A DNA stretch of 64,000 nucleotides from Algoriphagus chordae (GTDB taxonomy: Bacteria > Bacteroidota > Bacteroidia > Cytophagales > Cyclobacteriaceae): positions 343,135-407,134 of the forward strand of contig NZ_QKZT01000002.1 of NCBI RefSeq assembly GCF_003254055.1. The letters run 5' to 3'. The notes beneath the pieces are model-generated. The model had not been told where the DNA came from. It was given only the letters and a program-made list of their open reading frames with translations, and made no database searches. The translations under genes and the position numbers were made by a program. Position 1 is the first letter of the stretch, and every line of letters begins with the position of its first letter. Shown here piece after piece: positions 29,320 through 38,000 of this stretch.

Positions 29320-29757
29320 TATAAAACACAAAAAGTTGACCGTGAAACGATCAACTAATTGATTAGTAGCGGGAACAGCGCTACACACTAATCTTGACAT
29401 TCAGAGACTTATGTAAAAACTGGGACAAAAACTGGGACAGGTTCATTTTGCTTTTACATGTTTAAGATTATTTGAATTGAACCATTTCGAGCCTCTCAAA
29501 ACATGTGTATAAATTCCGTATAGGCACTTTTTAAGTTTCTGATTTTTGAATGATCTTTATTCTTAATGATGTAAAATCAGAAAACGAACCTATTTTAAAC
29601 AGGTTCAAAACCAGAAAATGAACCTTTGAATTTCTTTCTAATTTGAAGGTATTTGAGTTGTCTCCCGATTGAAATAATTTGAATGGATTAGAACTTCAAT
29701 TTAGTCTCGTACAATTCGTACGGTACGAGGGGTACGAGCCGTACGAGGTATACGAAT
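29320..29757 (+). repeat. Degenerate long direct repeat, copy A (left border of the RHS region)
   Basis: About 440 bases matching 44152-44560 in the same orientation with scattered differences. Shared landmarks in order: AAACACAAAAAGTTGA followed by a short inverted repeat; GGGACAGGTTCAT; CCTCTCAAAACATG; TTTTTGAATGATCTTT; ATCAGAAAACGAACCT; AAAATGAACC; and a closing 9-bp-period array built from GTACG words (29708-29755). The two copies bracket the complete RHS toxin region, so they are either remnants of a duplicated element or borders of an inserted island. Confidence 0.8.
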
Positions 29758-29782
29758 TTTAGGATTTTGGTTTATTAGATAT

Positions 29783-30062
29783 TCAAACACTCACTTTTTC
29801 ATGCTTCCCATCCAGTTTGTGAGGATGGACAAGGACCTCAACAGGTAAGATATTTTCTATACCCACCTGCCCATTTCCAACTTCATTTTGAGTATTATCC
29901 TCACTGTCGCTGTGTTGTGGGATTGATTGAACATTAGCAATCTGCGGTATCATCCCATCCGGATCAATAAACCGCAATGGATTATTGAAAGCATAGTTAT
30001 AAGGAGAATTCCTGCGCATCTGCTCTGCCATCGGATCCATCACAAACCAACGCCAAATAGCA
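29783..30062 (-). pseudogene. RHS core remnant, oldest tip of the array
   Basis: Encodes only the end of the RHS-associated core ([32 protein letters not shown]...), then a short unrelated tail of about 45 residues that stops at 29783. The homology with the complete RHS gene starts abruptly near 30062. Upstream to 30276 there is a short non-RHS stretch that also looks like broken coding sequence. It is too short to deliver a toxin and has no recognisable immunity gene. It probably represents a displaced, decayed toxin tip. Confidence 0.75.
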
Positions 30063-30276
30063 GGATCATTTCTTTACGCTCAGCCTCTATTATTAAGACA
30101 TGGATTGTAACCCCATTATCAGCTAACCCTTCACTAAAATATTCACGAGACATTTGCTTTAATCTTTGCTCTCTCCATAATGGTATCCAATAGACGTCTT
30201 CAAAGTTAATCTACTTGGTGAAGAAATTCACTGTAATTAAAATTATATACAAGTTACTACTTCCTTTAAATTAAGT

Positions 30277-30849
30277 TTAATCCAAATATCTCGTTTTAAA
30301 TAAAATTGTGTTCAACATCTGATTTTCATCAAACAAAAACATAAAATAGCTGGAGTTTTCAAAATCTTTCACAATTAATGTATCGATAGCTGTCTCGAGG
30401 TTAAATTTATCCTTAAAGATATTATAAGGAACCCCAATTTTAATTGCTCCTGAGTCTATTTTGTACTGATCAGATTTAATTTCAGCCTCTAATAAAATAG
30501 CGTTACCCGAGGCTTTGTGAAACTTAAAAAAATCCTTTTCATTGGTGAATGAAACTATAGTGTCATTTAAGGATTTGTTATGAATATTTGGAACTATTAG
30601 TTCTGATTTTATATCGATTTTACTTTCCACATATGAAAAACTCAACTCATTATCTAATACACTAAACACAAAATCGTCATCATTAATAAACTTTTTCGTT
30701 TGCGAGGAATCCTGATTAAATATCTCTTTCATTGGGACTTCATTGTCATCCGACTTTTCTTGAAAATTCTTTTCACCTTTTACATTTCCAGTTCCAGTAC
30801 CACAAGAGAACACAATTAATAAATTCAAAGAGTTTAAGCCTATTTTCAT
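30277..30849 (-). CDS. Lipoprotein, probable immunity protein for the M23 RHS tip
   Basis: 190 aa with a short lipoprotein signal (LNLLIVFSC, Cys about 16) and an acidic, otherwise unrecognised body. It starts 10 bases after the stop of the RHS-M23 toxin tip on the same strand, the usual place for the cognate immunity gene. Because an M23 domain attacks peptidoglycan, a periplasm-facing lipoprotein is the expected protector. The function is inferred from position; I recognise no family. Confidence 0.55.
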   Translation of the reverse strand: MKIGLNSLNLLIVFSCGTGTGNVKGEKNFQEKSDDNEVPMKEIFNQDSSQTKKFINDDDFVFSVLDNELSFSYVESKIDIKSELIVPNIHNKSLNDTIVSFTNEKDFFKFHKASGNAILLEAEIKSDQYKIDSGAIKIGVPYNIFKDKFNLETAIDTLIVKDFENSSYFMFLFDENQMLNTILFKTRYLD

Positions 30850-30859
30850 ATTTTCAATA

Positions 30860-31684
30860 TTATTTACCTAAGAAGTATTTTAAATCGGTTGGTGCGAATC
30901 GAATATTCAAATTCCCAAAGCAAGCAGTTTCAAATGGCGTGTGTTTAGTAACAATTACTTCATAATGCAAATGAGGTCCTGTTGTATTTCGTCCTGTATT
31001 GCCAGACACTAGAATAAGATCCCCTACACTAACCGGTTGGCCCTCTTTTTCTGGAATCGAATTGCCGTGTGCATACAAAGTGTAGACATTACCATTACTG
31101 TCTGAAGACGGACCATGATCCACGATAACCGTGTTTCCATAAGTTTTTGAATTGTATGCTTTAACGACTTTTCCCGATGCAGTCACCGATACATTTGTTC
31201 CTATAGAAACAGCATAATCAGTTCCTCCATGGGTATTTGAACACTTTTCACAGGTTCTTGTTGACTTAAACGCTGAGGATACCCGAGCATTACCAACTGG
31301 ACTATCAAGCACTTCACTTTTATTTTTAGTACTTCCTCCCCTGGTTTCAAAGTCACCTATATAATCCTCCCCTTGAATATCTCTAGAACTAACCTTTTGT
31401 CCATACCCAACATCAATCATGACTTCATCCCTCTTTTTTCCAACCTGCCCAGTCCCCACTTCATTTTGGGTGGGATCCTCACTGTCGCTGTGTTGTGGGG
31501 TAGCTTGTACATTTGCCACTTGTGGCATCATTCCATCCGGATCAATAAACCGTAATGGATTGTTAAATGCATAGTTGTACGGGGAATGACCACGCATCTT
31601 CTCTGCCATCGGATCCATCACAAACCAGCGCCCAATAGCAGGATCATACATCCTAGCCCCAAAATCATAGAGACTCACTCCCAA
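30860..31684 (-). CDS. Orphan RHS tip with M23 metallopeptidase toxin domain
   Basis: 274 aa. Residues 1-75 are the RHS-associated core end ([26 protein letters not shown]...DPDGM), nearly the same as in the full RHS gene. Residues about 140-260 form a lysostaphin-type M23 peptidase: HGGTDYA (zinc His and Asp), [55 protein letters not shown] (HLH zinc motif). It should cut peptide crosslinks of peptidoglycan. There is no signal peptide and the frame begins at a TTG. It is therefore a displaced tip that would be delivered only after recombination with a complete RHS gene. Its upstream continuation is broken. Confidence 0.85.
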   Translation of the reverse strand: MGVSLYDFGARMYDPAIGRWFVMDPMAEKMRGHSPYNYAFNNPLRFIDPDGMMPQVANVQATPQHSDSEDPTQNEVGTGQVGKKRDEVMIDVGYGQKVSSRDIQGEDYIGDFETRGGSTKNKSEVLDSPVGNARVSSAFKSTRTCEKCSNTHGGTDYAVSIGTNVSVTASGKVVKAYNSKTYGNTVIVDHGPSSDSNGNVYTLYAHGNSIPEKEGQPVSVGDLILVSGNTGRNTTGPHLHYEVIVTKHTPFETACFGNLNIRFAPTDLKYFLGK

Positions 31685-32185
31685 GTGGCCGTTTGCCTCT
31701 TTTCTATTATAAAGATATGGATTAAACCTCCCTACAAGCTGGCCACTCGCTAAATCAGTCCACTGGACTGATTATTCACACTCGATCCTCTGCATACTGG
31801 TACCCCAAACCTGAAAGCTCTACACCCCAAGGATCATAATGAGTTTCCTGGACGATCAAAATGCCCTGTACTAAGGATTCTGAATTGATCAAACCATACA
31901 TCATCAGAAGTTTCATTCACCAAGTAAGTTTCTATATATCCATCCTTTGGAAAAGCTATCTTTTTGATCAGTTCCTCGTGCTTATTCCTCGCTTTTTTTG
32001 GATAGGATTACTTTTCCTTGTTCATATAAGGTGGAATCTGAATCATACAAAGCATAACCCATATAAGCCTCTGGTAAGGTTTTCTGTTGCAGCTCTGTGA
32101 TCACCAAAGCAATCACGTTGGAAATGGCAATTTCATTCAACTTCTCCGGCACTTAGTTTCTGGCCATATTCATTAGACTGTTGAA
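31685..32185 (-). pseudogene. Broken RHS core upstream of the M23 tip
   Basis: Minus-strand translations in more than one frame match the full RHS protein. From about 32180 down to 31860 the homology covers EYGQ, IVALVITELQQK, PEAYMGYALYDSDSTLYEQGKVILS and DGYIETYLVNETSDDVWFDQFRI. It is then interrupted by a short foreign stretch (about 31730-31800) with stops, and resumes as [15 protein letters not shown], which runs into the M23 tip. So the cassette copied about 1.3 kb of RHS core and has since decayed. Confidence 0.75.
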
Positions 32186-32240
32186 CTTTAATTATCCGTA
32201 TGAATGACTGAAAAATTGTGTAAGAAAATAGCAGAAACAA

Positions 32241-32990
32241 CTAACAGCAGGATGGAAACTCATTTCCCAAATATCCCAAGCTTTCACTTTTTACATCAAT
32301 GAGACCTGCATTATCAAAAACGAAATAAAATTTAACCAATCCATGATTTTGGAACCAGCAATAAATTATTCCATTAGACTTCTCAAGTATAAGAGAACTT
32401 AAATCTACTATTTCAAACCCTAATCCTATTAGAGTATTCTTTTTATCTAATGGTCTATCTTTAATAATATGCTCTATATCTGATAAATCATTAACAATTG
32501 AATAACTACCAAAGTCATTCGGATTTGAAATAAAATAACAATACTTTTTCATTATCGCCATCTCTCCCTCAACATTAAACAATCTTACATATAAATTAAA
32601 GGAGTCCAAGTTGATTAGATTTGACAAATAGTAATAGTCATTAGTTATTCTACTAGTACTATTTTCTACCAAGACCCAAGGATAAGCTTTTACAAAACTT
32701 TCATGAGAATCATGTCGAAGTACTATGAAATTTGGCTTAGTTGAACTTTTATTATCAGTAATATTGAGCAATTTAGAATTAGTCGATGAGTCCAATACAC
32801 TTATTGTATAATCATCATAGATTTCATTTGGCACTATGCCAAGAAATTTATGAAAATAATATCCCCTAGTACTGGTTTGAAAAATTCTATACATAGCAGT
32901 ATCATCCCCTCTTTGAAAAACCCTAAACAGTGCAATTACACTGACCGTGACACATATTGCCAAAACCAGAAATTTACTCAATTTCCCCAT
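32241..32990 (-). CDS. Membrane-anchored protein, probable immunity for the HELGH RHS tip
   Basis: 249 aa with an N-terminal transmembrane/signal-anchor segment (KFLVLAICVTVSVIALFRVF) and a soluble, Tyr-, Asn- and Asp-rich extracytoplasmic part with no family I recognise. Its first 13 bases overlap the end of the RHS metalloprotease tip gene, a tight coupling typical of toxin-immunity pairs. It is AT-rich like other immunity genes in this array. The role is inferred from position and topology. Confidence 0.55.
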   Translation of the reverse strand: MGKLSKFLVLAICVTVSVIALFRVFQRGDDTAMYRIFQTSTRGYYFHKFLGIVPNEIYDDYTISVLDSSTNSKLLNITDNKSSTKPNFIVLRHDSHESFVKAYPWVLVENSTSRITNDYYYLSNLINLDSFNLYVRLFNVEGEMAIMKKYCYFISNPNDFGSYSIVNDLSDIEHIIKDRPLDKKNTLIGLGFEIVDLSSLILEKSNGIIYCWFQNHGLVKFYFVFDNAGLIDVKSESLGYLGNEFPSCC

Positions 32991-34426
32991 ATACTTTTCC
33001 TAATAATAGATTGCTGACTTAAATTGAAACCTGCTCCTTGTACATAGGCACTCCTATAATCCATAATGCTATTGGGATCTTCTGTATACCCTTGTGAATT
33101 ATGATCAAACTTAAATAGACCATGACCTAATTCATGAACGGAAGCATTAACATATTTCCATGTATCAAGAACTCTCCCTTTGGGTTGCATACTTAGTTCA
33201 TTATATTCAGTAATAGAATGTGGATCACCTAATCTTGCGTATCCACCTGCCCCAAAGCTATCTCTTGATAGATTAAAATTCTTTATAGTTATTGTAGCTG
33301 TAGGAGATCCCTGCCACCAAGCTTTCAATCTTCCCATTATTGATTCATCCTTAATTTTTAACTTAGAATTAAATCCATTTTGGACAAGAGTACTTTTTAA
33401 AGTTTTGTAATAATCCTCATTATTAAATCCTGTAGGTGTGATCCATTTACTTACAAAAATAGTTGGATCTCCAGTCGTATTATTTTGCACATTCCCTCCC
33501 TTAGTTTGATAACTTCCATAAAATGAAGAACTGGAAATGGTAGAGTTTCTTGCACTACTTTCTCCATACCCATCAGACCATAGAAAATCTTCCCTATCCT
33601 GCCCCACCTGCCCAGTACCCACTTCATTTTGGGTAGGATCCTCACTGTCGCTGTGTTGTGGGGTAGCTTGTACATTTGCCACTTGTGGTATCATTCCATC
33701 CGGATCAATATACCGTAATGGATTGTTAAATGCATAGTTGTACGGGGAATGACTACGCATCTTCTCTGCCATCGGATCCATCACAAACCAGCGGCCGATA
33801 GAAGGATCGTAAAGTCTAGCCCCGAAATCATACAGGTTCACTCCCAAATGGCCGTTTGCCTCCTTGCCGTTATAAAGATAGGGATTGACCTTGATTCCTC
33901 CATATTGATAACCTAATCCGCTAAGCTCTACACCCCAAGGATCATAGTGTGTCTCCTGAACGATCAAAGGCCCTGTACTTAATATTCTAAATTGATCAAA
34001 CCAGACATCATCAGAAGTCTCATTCACCAGGTAAGTTTCAATATACCCATCCTTTGGAACAGCTATCTTTTTGATCAGTTCCTCGTGCTTATTCCTGGCT
34101 TTTTTGGACAGGATTACTTTTCCTTGTTCATATAAGGTAGAATCTGAATTGTATAGTGCATAACCCATATAAGCCTCTGGCACTGGCTTCTGTTGCAGCT
34201 CTGTGATCACTAATGCTATCACATTGGCAATAGCAATTTCATTGACTCCTGCTGCACTAAGATTCTGACCATATTCCGTAAGCTGTTGGATCATTTTTTT
34301 ATCCATGCCCGAGCGAACAAAACTTGCCGGGGAGAGTCTTATTTTCTTGGGATCAACATACTTACCAAATACACCAAGTTCCACGCTGTCTCCTTGTTGC
34401 ACTTCCTGGGAACGGAAAGGTCCCAA
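32978..34426 (-). CDS. Orphan RHS tip with zinc metalloprotease (HELGH) toxin domain
   Basis: 482 aa. Residues 1-285 repeat, almost unchanged, the C-terminal core of the complete RHS protein ([41 protein letters not shown]...DPDGM). Residues about 300-482 are unique to this copy. They carry a zincin signature HELGHGLFKFDH followed by a Met-turn-like SIMDY, as in metzincin-type proteases. It has no signal peptide; the best start is a TTG and no ATG is available, so on its own it is unlikely to be exported. The homology to the complete gene breaks off at about 34465. It is followed by an overlapping candidate immunity gene. Confidence 0.85.
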   Translation of the reverse strand: MGPFRSQEVQQGDSVELGVFGKYVDPKKIRLSPASFVRSGMDKKMIQQLTEYGQNLSAAGVNEIAIANVIALVITELQQKPVPEAYMGYALYNSDSTLYEQGKVILSKKARNKHEELIKKIAVPKDGYIETYLVNETSDDVWFDQFRILSTGPLIVQETHYDPWGVELSGLGYQYGGIKVNPYLYNGKEANGHLGVNLYDFGARLYDPSIGRWFVMDPMAEKMRSHSPYNYAFNNPLRYIDPDGMIPQVANVQATPQHSDSEDPTQNEVGTGQVGQDREDFLWSDGYGESSARNSTISSSSFYGSYQTKGGNVQNNTTGDPTIFVSKWITPTGFNNEDYYKTLKSTLVQNGFNSKLKIKDESIMGRLKAWWQGSPTATITIKNFNLSRDSFGAGGYARLGDPHSITEYNELSMQPKGRVLDTWKYVNASVHELGHGLFKFDHNSQGYTEDPNSIMDYRSAYVQGAGFNLSQQSIIRKSIWGN

Positions 34427-34465
34427 AATCCTATTCCTTCCAGCATTCAGCCAGGCTGTGACATA
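33600..34465 (-). repeat. Duplicated RHS core segment (also at 35602-36467)
   Basis: About 865 bases that match 35602-36467 at high identity by eye. They cover the end of the RHS repeat domain from NAGRNRI through to [18 protein letters not shown]. The sequences on both sides differ: the toxin domain towards lower coordinates, and AT-rich non-RHS DNA above 34465. Shorter, decayed copies are at 31445-32185 and 29870-30062. Such blocks provide homology for swapping toxin tips onto the full-length gene. Confidence 0.85.
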
Positions 34466-34604
34466 TCTTTTAATAATCTTTAAAGATAATTATGATCAAA
34501 GGAACATAAAAGGTTATTATTTTATCAAAATAAAAACTATTACCAACAACTAACACAACATGCTAAAAATAAATCATCGATTTAAAAACCATTAAACAGT
34601 TCAA

Positions 34605-35042
34605 TCAGTTTATTTCAATATAAACAGCTATGGTATTATTTTTTTCAGAAAGTAAAGTTCCTGAAAAAGACATGCTTTTTCTATTATCAATTTCCACTTT
34701 ATATAAACCTACTTTATTTTTATTCGAAAAATCTTTAAGTGGTCCATGGATAGAATCACTTAAAGGTAGGTGATCAAATTGAAGTGATTTTGATTCTTGA
34801 TATACTTCTTTAAAAGACTCATTATCTAATTGAAGAACAATAAATGAAAACCCATCCCCATTAAAATTATTCCATTCATCCTTAAATTCTAATATCTCAG
34901 CATCACGAGGTATTGATAGTCCACTTATTATTCTGGCTACCTTTTGCGGAGTTCTAGGAGGAAGGTTATCAATATATACCATATAAGTAATCAATAAAGC
35001 GATTACTAACAGAACAGGAAATATTAAAATTCTATTCTTCAT
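34605..35042 (-). CDS. Small membrane-anchored protein, probable immunity for the main RHS toxin
   Basis: 145 aa with an N-terminal membrane segment (ILIFPVLLVIALLITYMVY) and about 115 extracytoplasmic residues of unrecognised family. It begins 3 bases after the RHS gene stop on the same strand. Position, size and AT-rich composition fit the cognate immunity gene. The 178 bases between it and the next displaced tip hold no gene. Confidence 0.5.
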   Translation of the reverse strand: MKNRILIFPVLLVIALLITYMVYIDNLPPRTPQKVARIISGLSIPRDAEILEFKDEWNNFNGDGFSFIVLQLDNESFKEVYQESKSLQFDHLPLSDSIHGPLKDFSNKNKVGLYKVEIDNRKSMSFSGTLLSEKNNTIAVYIEIN

Positions 35043-35045
35043 GAA

Positions 35046-38000
35046 TTAAGGATATGTGATTTTAAATGATTTGGCTCCAACTGCTTTTCCATCTAAATTT
35101 ACCAATCTTGTTTTTACTTCTGCTTCAAATGATCTAACACCCCAAGGCTTAGGATCGAAATCAAAATTATCATAAAACCCAACTGCAACTCCTTTAGTAT
35201 TATAATAAACTGTTGCACGTCCAAGAGAATTACCATGTTCAGTACCATAAAATGAGATTACTTTTGCAATAACTTCTTGTCCATTTAAATTGGTAGAGGT
35301 TCCTTTGATATCGTCAGCCCCTTGTTGTTTTGCCAACTTTACAATTTCATTGAACTGCTTTTTAGTCAAAACCATATCGCCTTTTCCTAACCAATAACGT
35401 TCAAACATATCTTTTCCTGCATCTGTACCCATCTGATTCCTATAAAAATTCCCATATCCAAGCAAATCCGGTCTGCCATCCTGACAACAATCTTTATTCT
35501 CTGAATTATTTTGATCATTTTTTTTCAAATCAGATAGATATCCTCCATCTTCTGTATGACTCCATACATTACCGATATCAATATCTTCCCCATATCCCCC
35601 TTTTACAACCTGCCCAGTTCCCACTTCATTTTGAGTTGGATCCTCACTTTCGCTGTGTTGTGGGGTTGAATGAACAATTGCAACCTGCGGTACCATCCCG
35701 TCCGGATCAATAAACCGCAATGGATTGTTAAATGCATAATTGTACGGGGAATGCCTGCGCATCTGTTCAGCCATCGGATCCATCACAAACCACCTTCCTA
35801 TTGCCGGGTCGTACATCCTGGCCCCATAGTCATACAAATTCACTCCAAGGTGGCCGTTTGCCTCCTTGCCATTATAAAGATATGGATTCACTTTGATTCC
35901 TGCATACTGGTAGCCCAGTCCTGAAAGTTCTACCCCCCAAGGGTCATAGTGTGTCTCTTGGACTATCAGTGGTCCTGTGCTTTCGATTCTAAATTGATCA
36001 AACCAGACATCATCAGAAGTCTCATTCACCAAGTAGGTTTCTATGTACCCATCCTTAGGAACAGCGATCTTTTTGACCAATTCCTCGTGCTTATTCCTGG
36101 CTTTTTTGGACAAGATTACTTTCCCCTGTTCGTATAAGGTAGAATCCGAATCGTATAGTGCATAACCCATATAAGCCTCAGGTACCGGTTTCTGTTGCAG
36201 CTCGGTGATCACCAAAGCTATCACATTGGCAATGGCAATTTCATTCACTCCTCCAGCACTTAGATTCTGACCATATTCTGTAAGCTGTTGGATCATTTTT
36301 TTATCCATTCCCGAGCGAACAAAACTTGCCGGAGAAAGTCTGATTTTCTTGGGATCAACATATTTCCCAAATACCCCAAGTTCCACACTGTCCCCTTGTT
36401 GCACTTCCTGGGAACGGGAAGGTCCCAAAATCCTATTCCTTCCAGCATTCAGCCAGGCTGTGGCATAGCCGCCCGGTGTTTTATTGTGCTCTCCGGCACC
36501 TTGACGGGATTCTTTGATATTCTTAAAGTATTTCTCTTCTTCCTCTTCATTCTCAGGTTCCATGGTGGCTATTCTTGCTCCGGATATTGGCGCACGTATC
36601 ACCTGTCTCACATTTCCAAGATGGTCTTTCACAAAGAATTCATATTGGAACGCTGAGTTTTCGTAGGCGGCCCTTCCTTCCTCATGGAGAATATAAGAAA
36701 TCGCATTGTTTTCGAATACTAGTTCTCCCAGATAATCGAATGTCTTTACAGTTGCCCCATCCGTATTGACCTGACGTAGTTTTACCCCTCGGGCATTATA
36801 CCAATAATCAATTTTCTTATTGGTTCCCGAGAAAGTGATCGTGACCGGAAGATTTAAATGGTTGTAGGTGATGGATGTGATATCCTTGTCCAGGTTTTTC
36901 GTGAGGTTTCCGTTTCGGTCGTATAAGTAATTCTCGCTACTCGTGCCTTTAAAATCCTTTGACAGATAGGTGTTGGTGCCCTGGCTTTCACCTACCTGAA
37001 TTAGCTTATTGCTGTTTGACAAATAAGTATAAGATAAATTATCCACCAATGCCCAAATAGAGGCAGTTTGCTGATTCACCCGCTGCATGGTGGTGATATT
37101 ACCATTCGCGTCGTAATTGATATAGCCTAGATTGTAACGCCCGTTGTGTACCGAATTTGTGGGAACTGTATATTGAGCAGTCTTAAGCCTATTGGCTGCA
37201 TCGTAAGTGAAATTATAGACTTTTTTGATGTCGTCCTGCCCTCTCCATTCTGTTTTTGCAATATTTCCATTCCAATATTGTCCAGTTCCTCCCGATTCAT
37301 AAAACAGTTCCTGCGCAAAAACTTTTGAAGAGGCATTGCTGACTTGAGGATCGTTGATTTTCTTTAGCCAACCCCTGATATTATAGGTGAAACTTGTCAC
37401 GGCATCCCCTCCAGCTGGATAGGCTTTGGAGGTGAGTTCTCCCAATTGGTTATAAGTATGAGTTGCCAAAGTAACTACTCCACCCGAATTGATTCTGTGG
37501 GTAATATGGCTTAGAGCACCCGAATTATTGTATACGTAACCTTTGGTAATGGTATAGGTACTTGGCGTAGTGTGTTGGGTGATCGTCTCCAGGGGTTTGT
37601 TTTCAAAATCATACTTACTGGAAATCCGTACCGTTCCCGCCAAATGGTGATCAGAAATTGTTTGGACCACCCGTCCCTGCGAATCATAGTAAATCGCTGT
37701 TTCATATCGGGTGTTGTTTCCCAGGTTTTTTATTAAAGTCCCGGTTAACATTCCCGTGGTCTTGGTACTGGAATCATGATAACCCGTAGGTTTCACATAA
37801 GTGAGTGCGGATTTTCTGAATGTGTAATTGTCATAGTAATTTACGGTCAGTACATCTCCCTCACCATTGCCGTCGGTGGACCTTGGAAATCCTCCTGCAT
37901 TGCTCGTTCCGGTTTTGCCTGATGTGGCATTGATCACTGCATTATTATTCCCCAATCCATCAACTAGGGCCTGTAGAGTTGCGCGGTTCCCTGAATAAGT

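Noticed and set aside
29708..29755. GTACG-rich array as a CRISPR or plasmid origin iteron set
   Set aside because: The units are only 9 bases and have no spacers; no cas or replication-initiator gene is near. I report it only as part of the long repeat.
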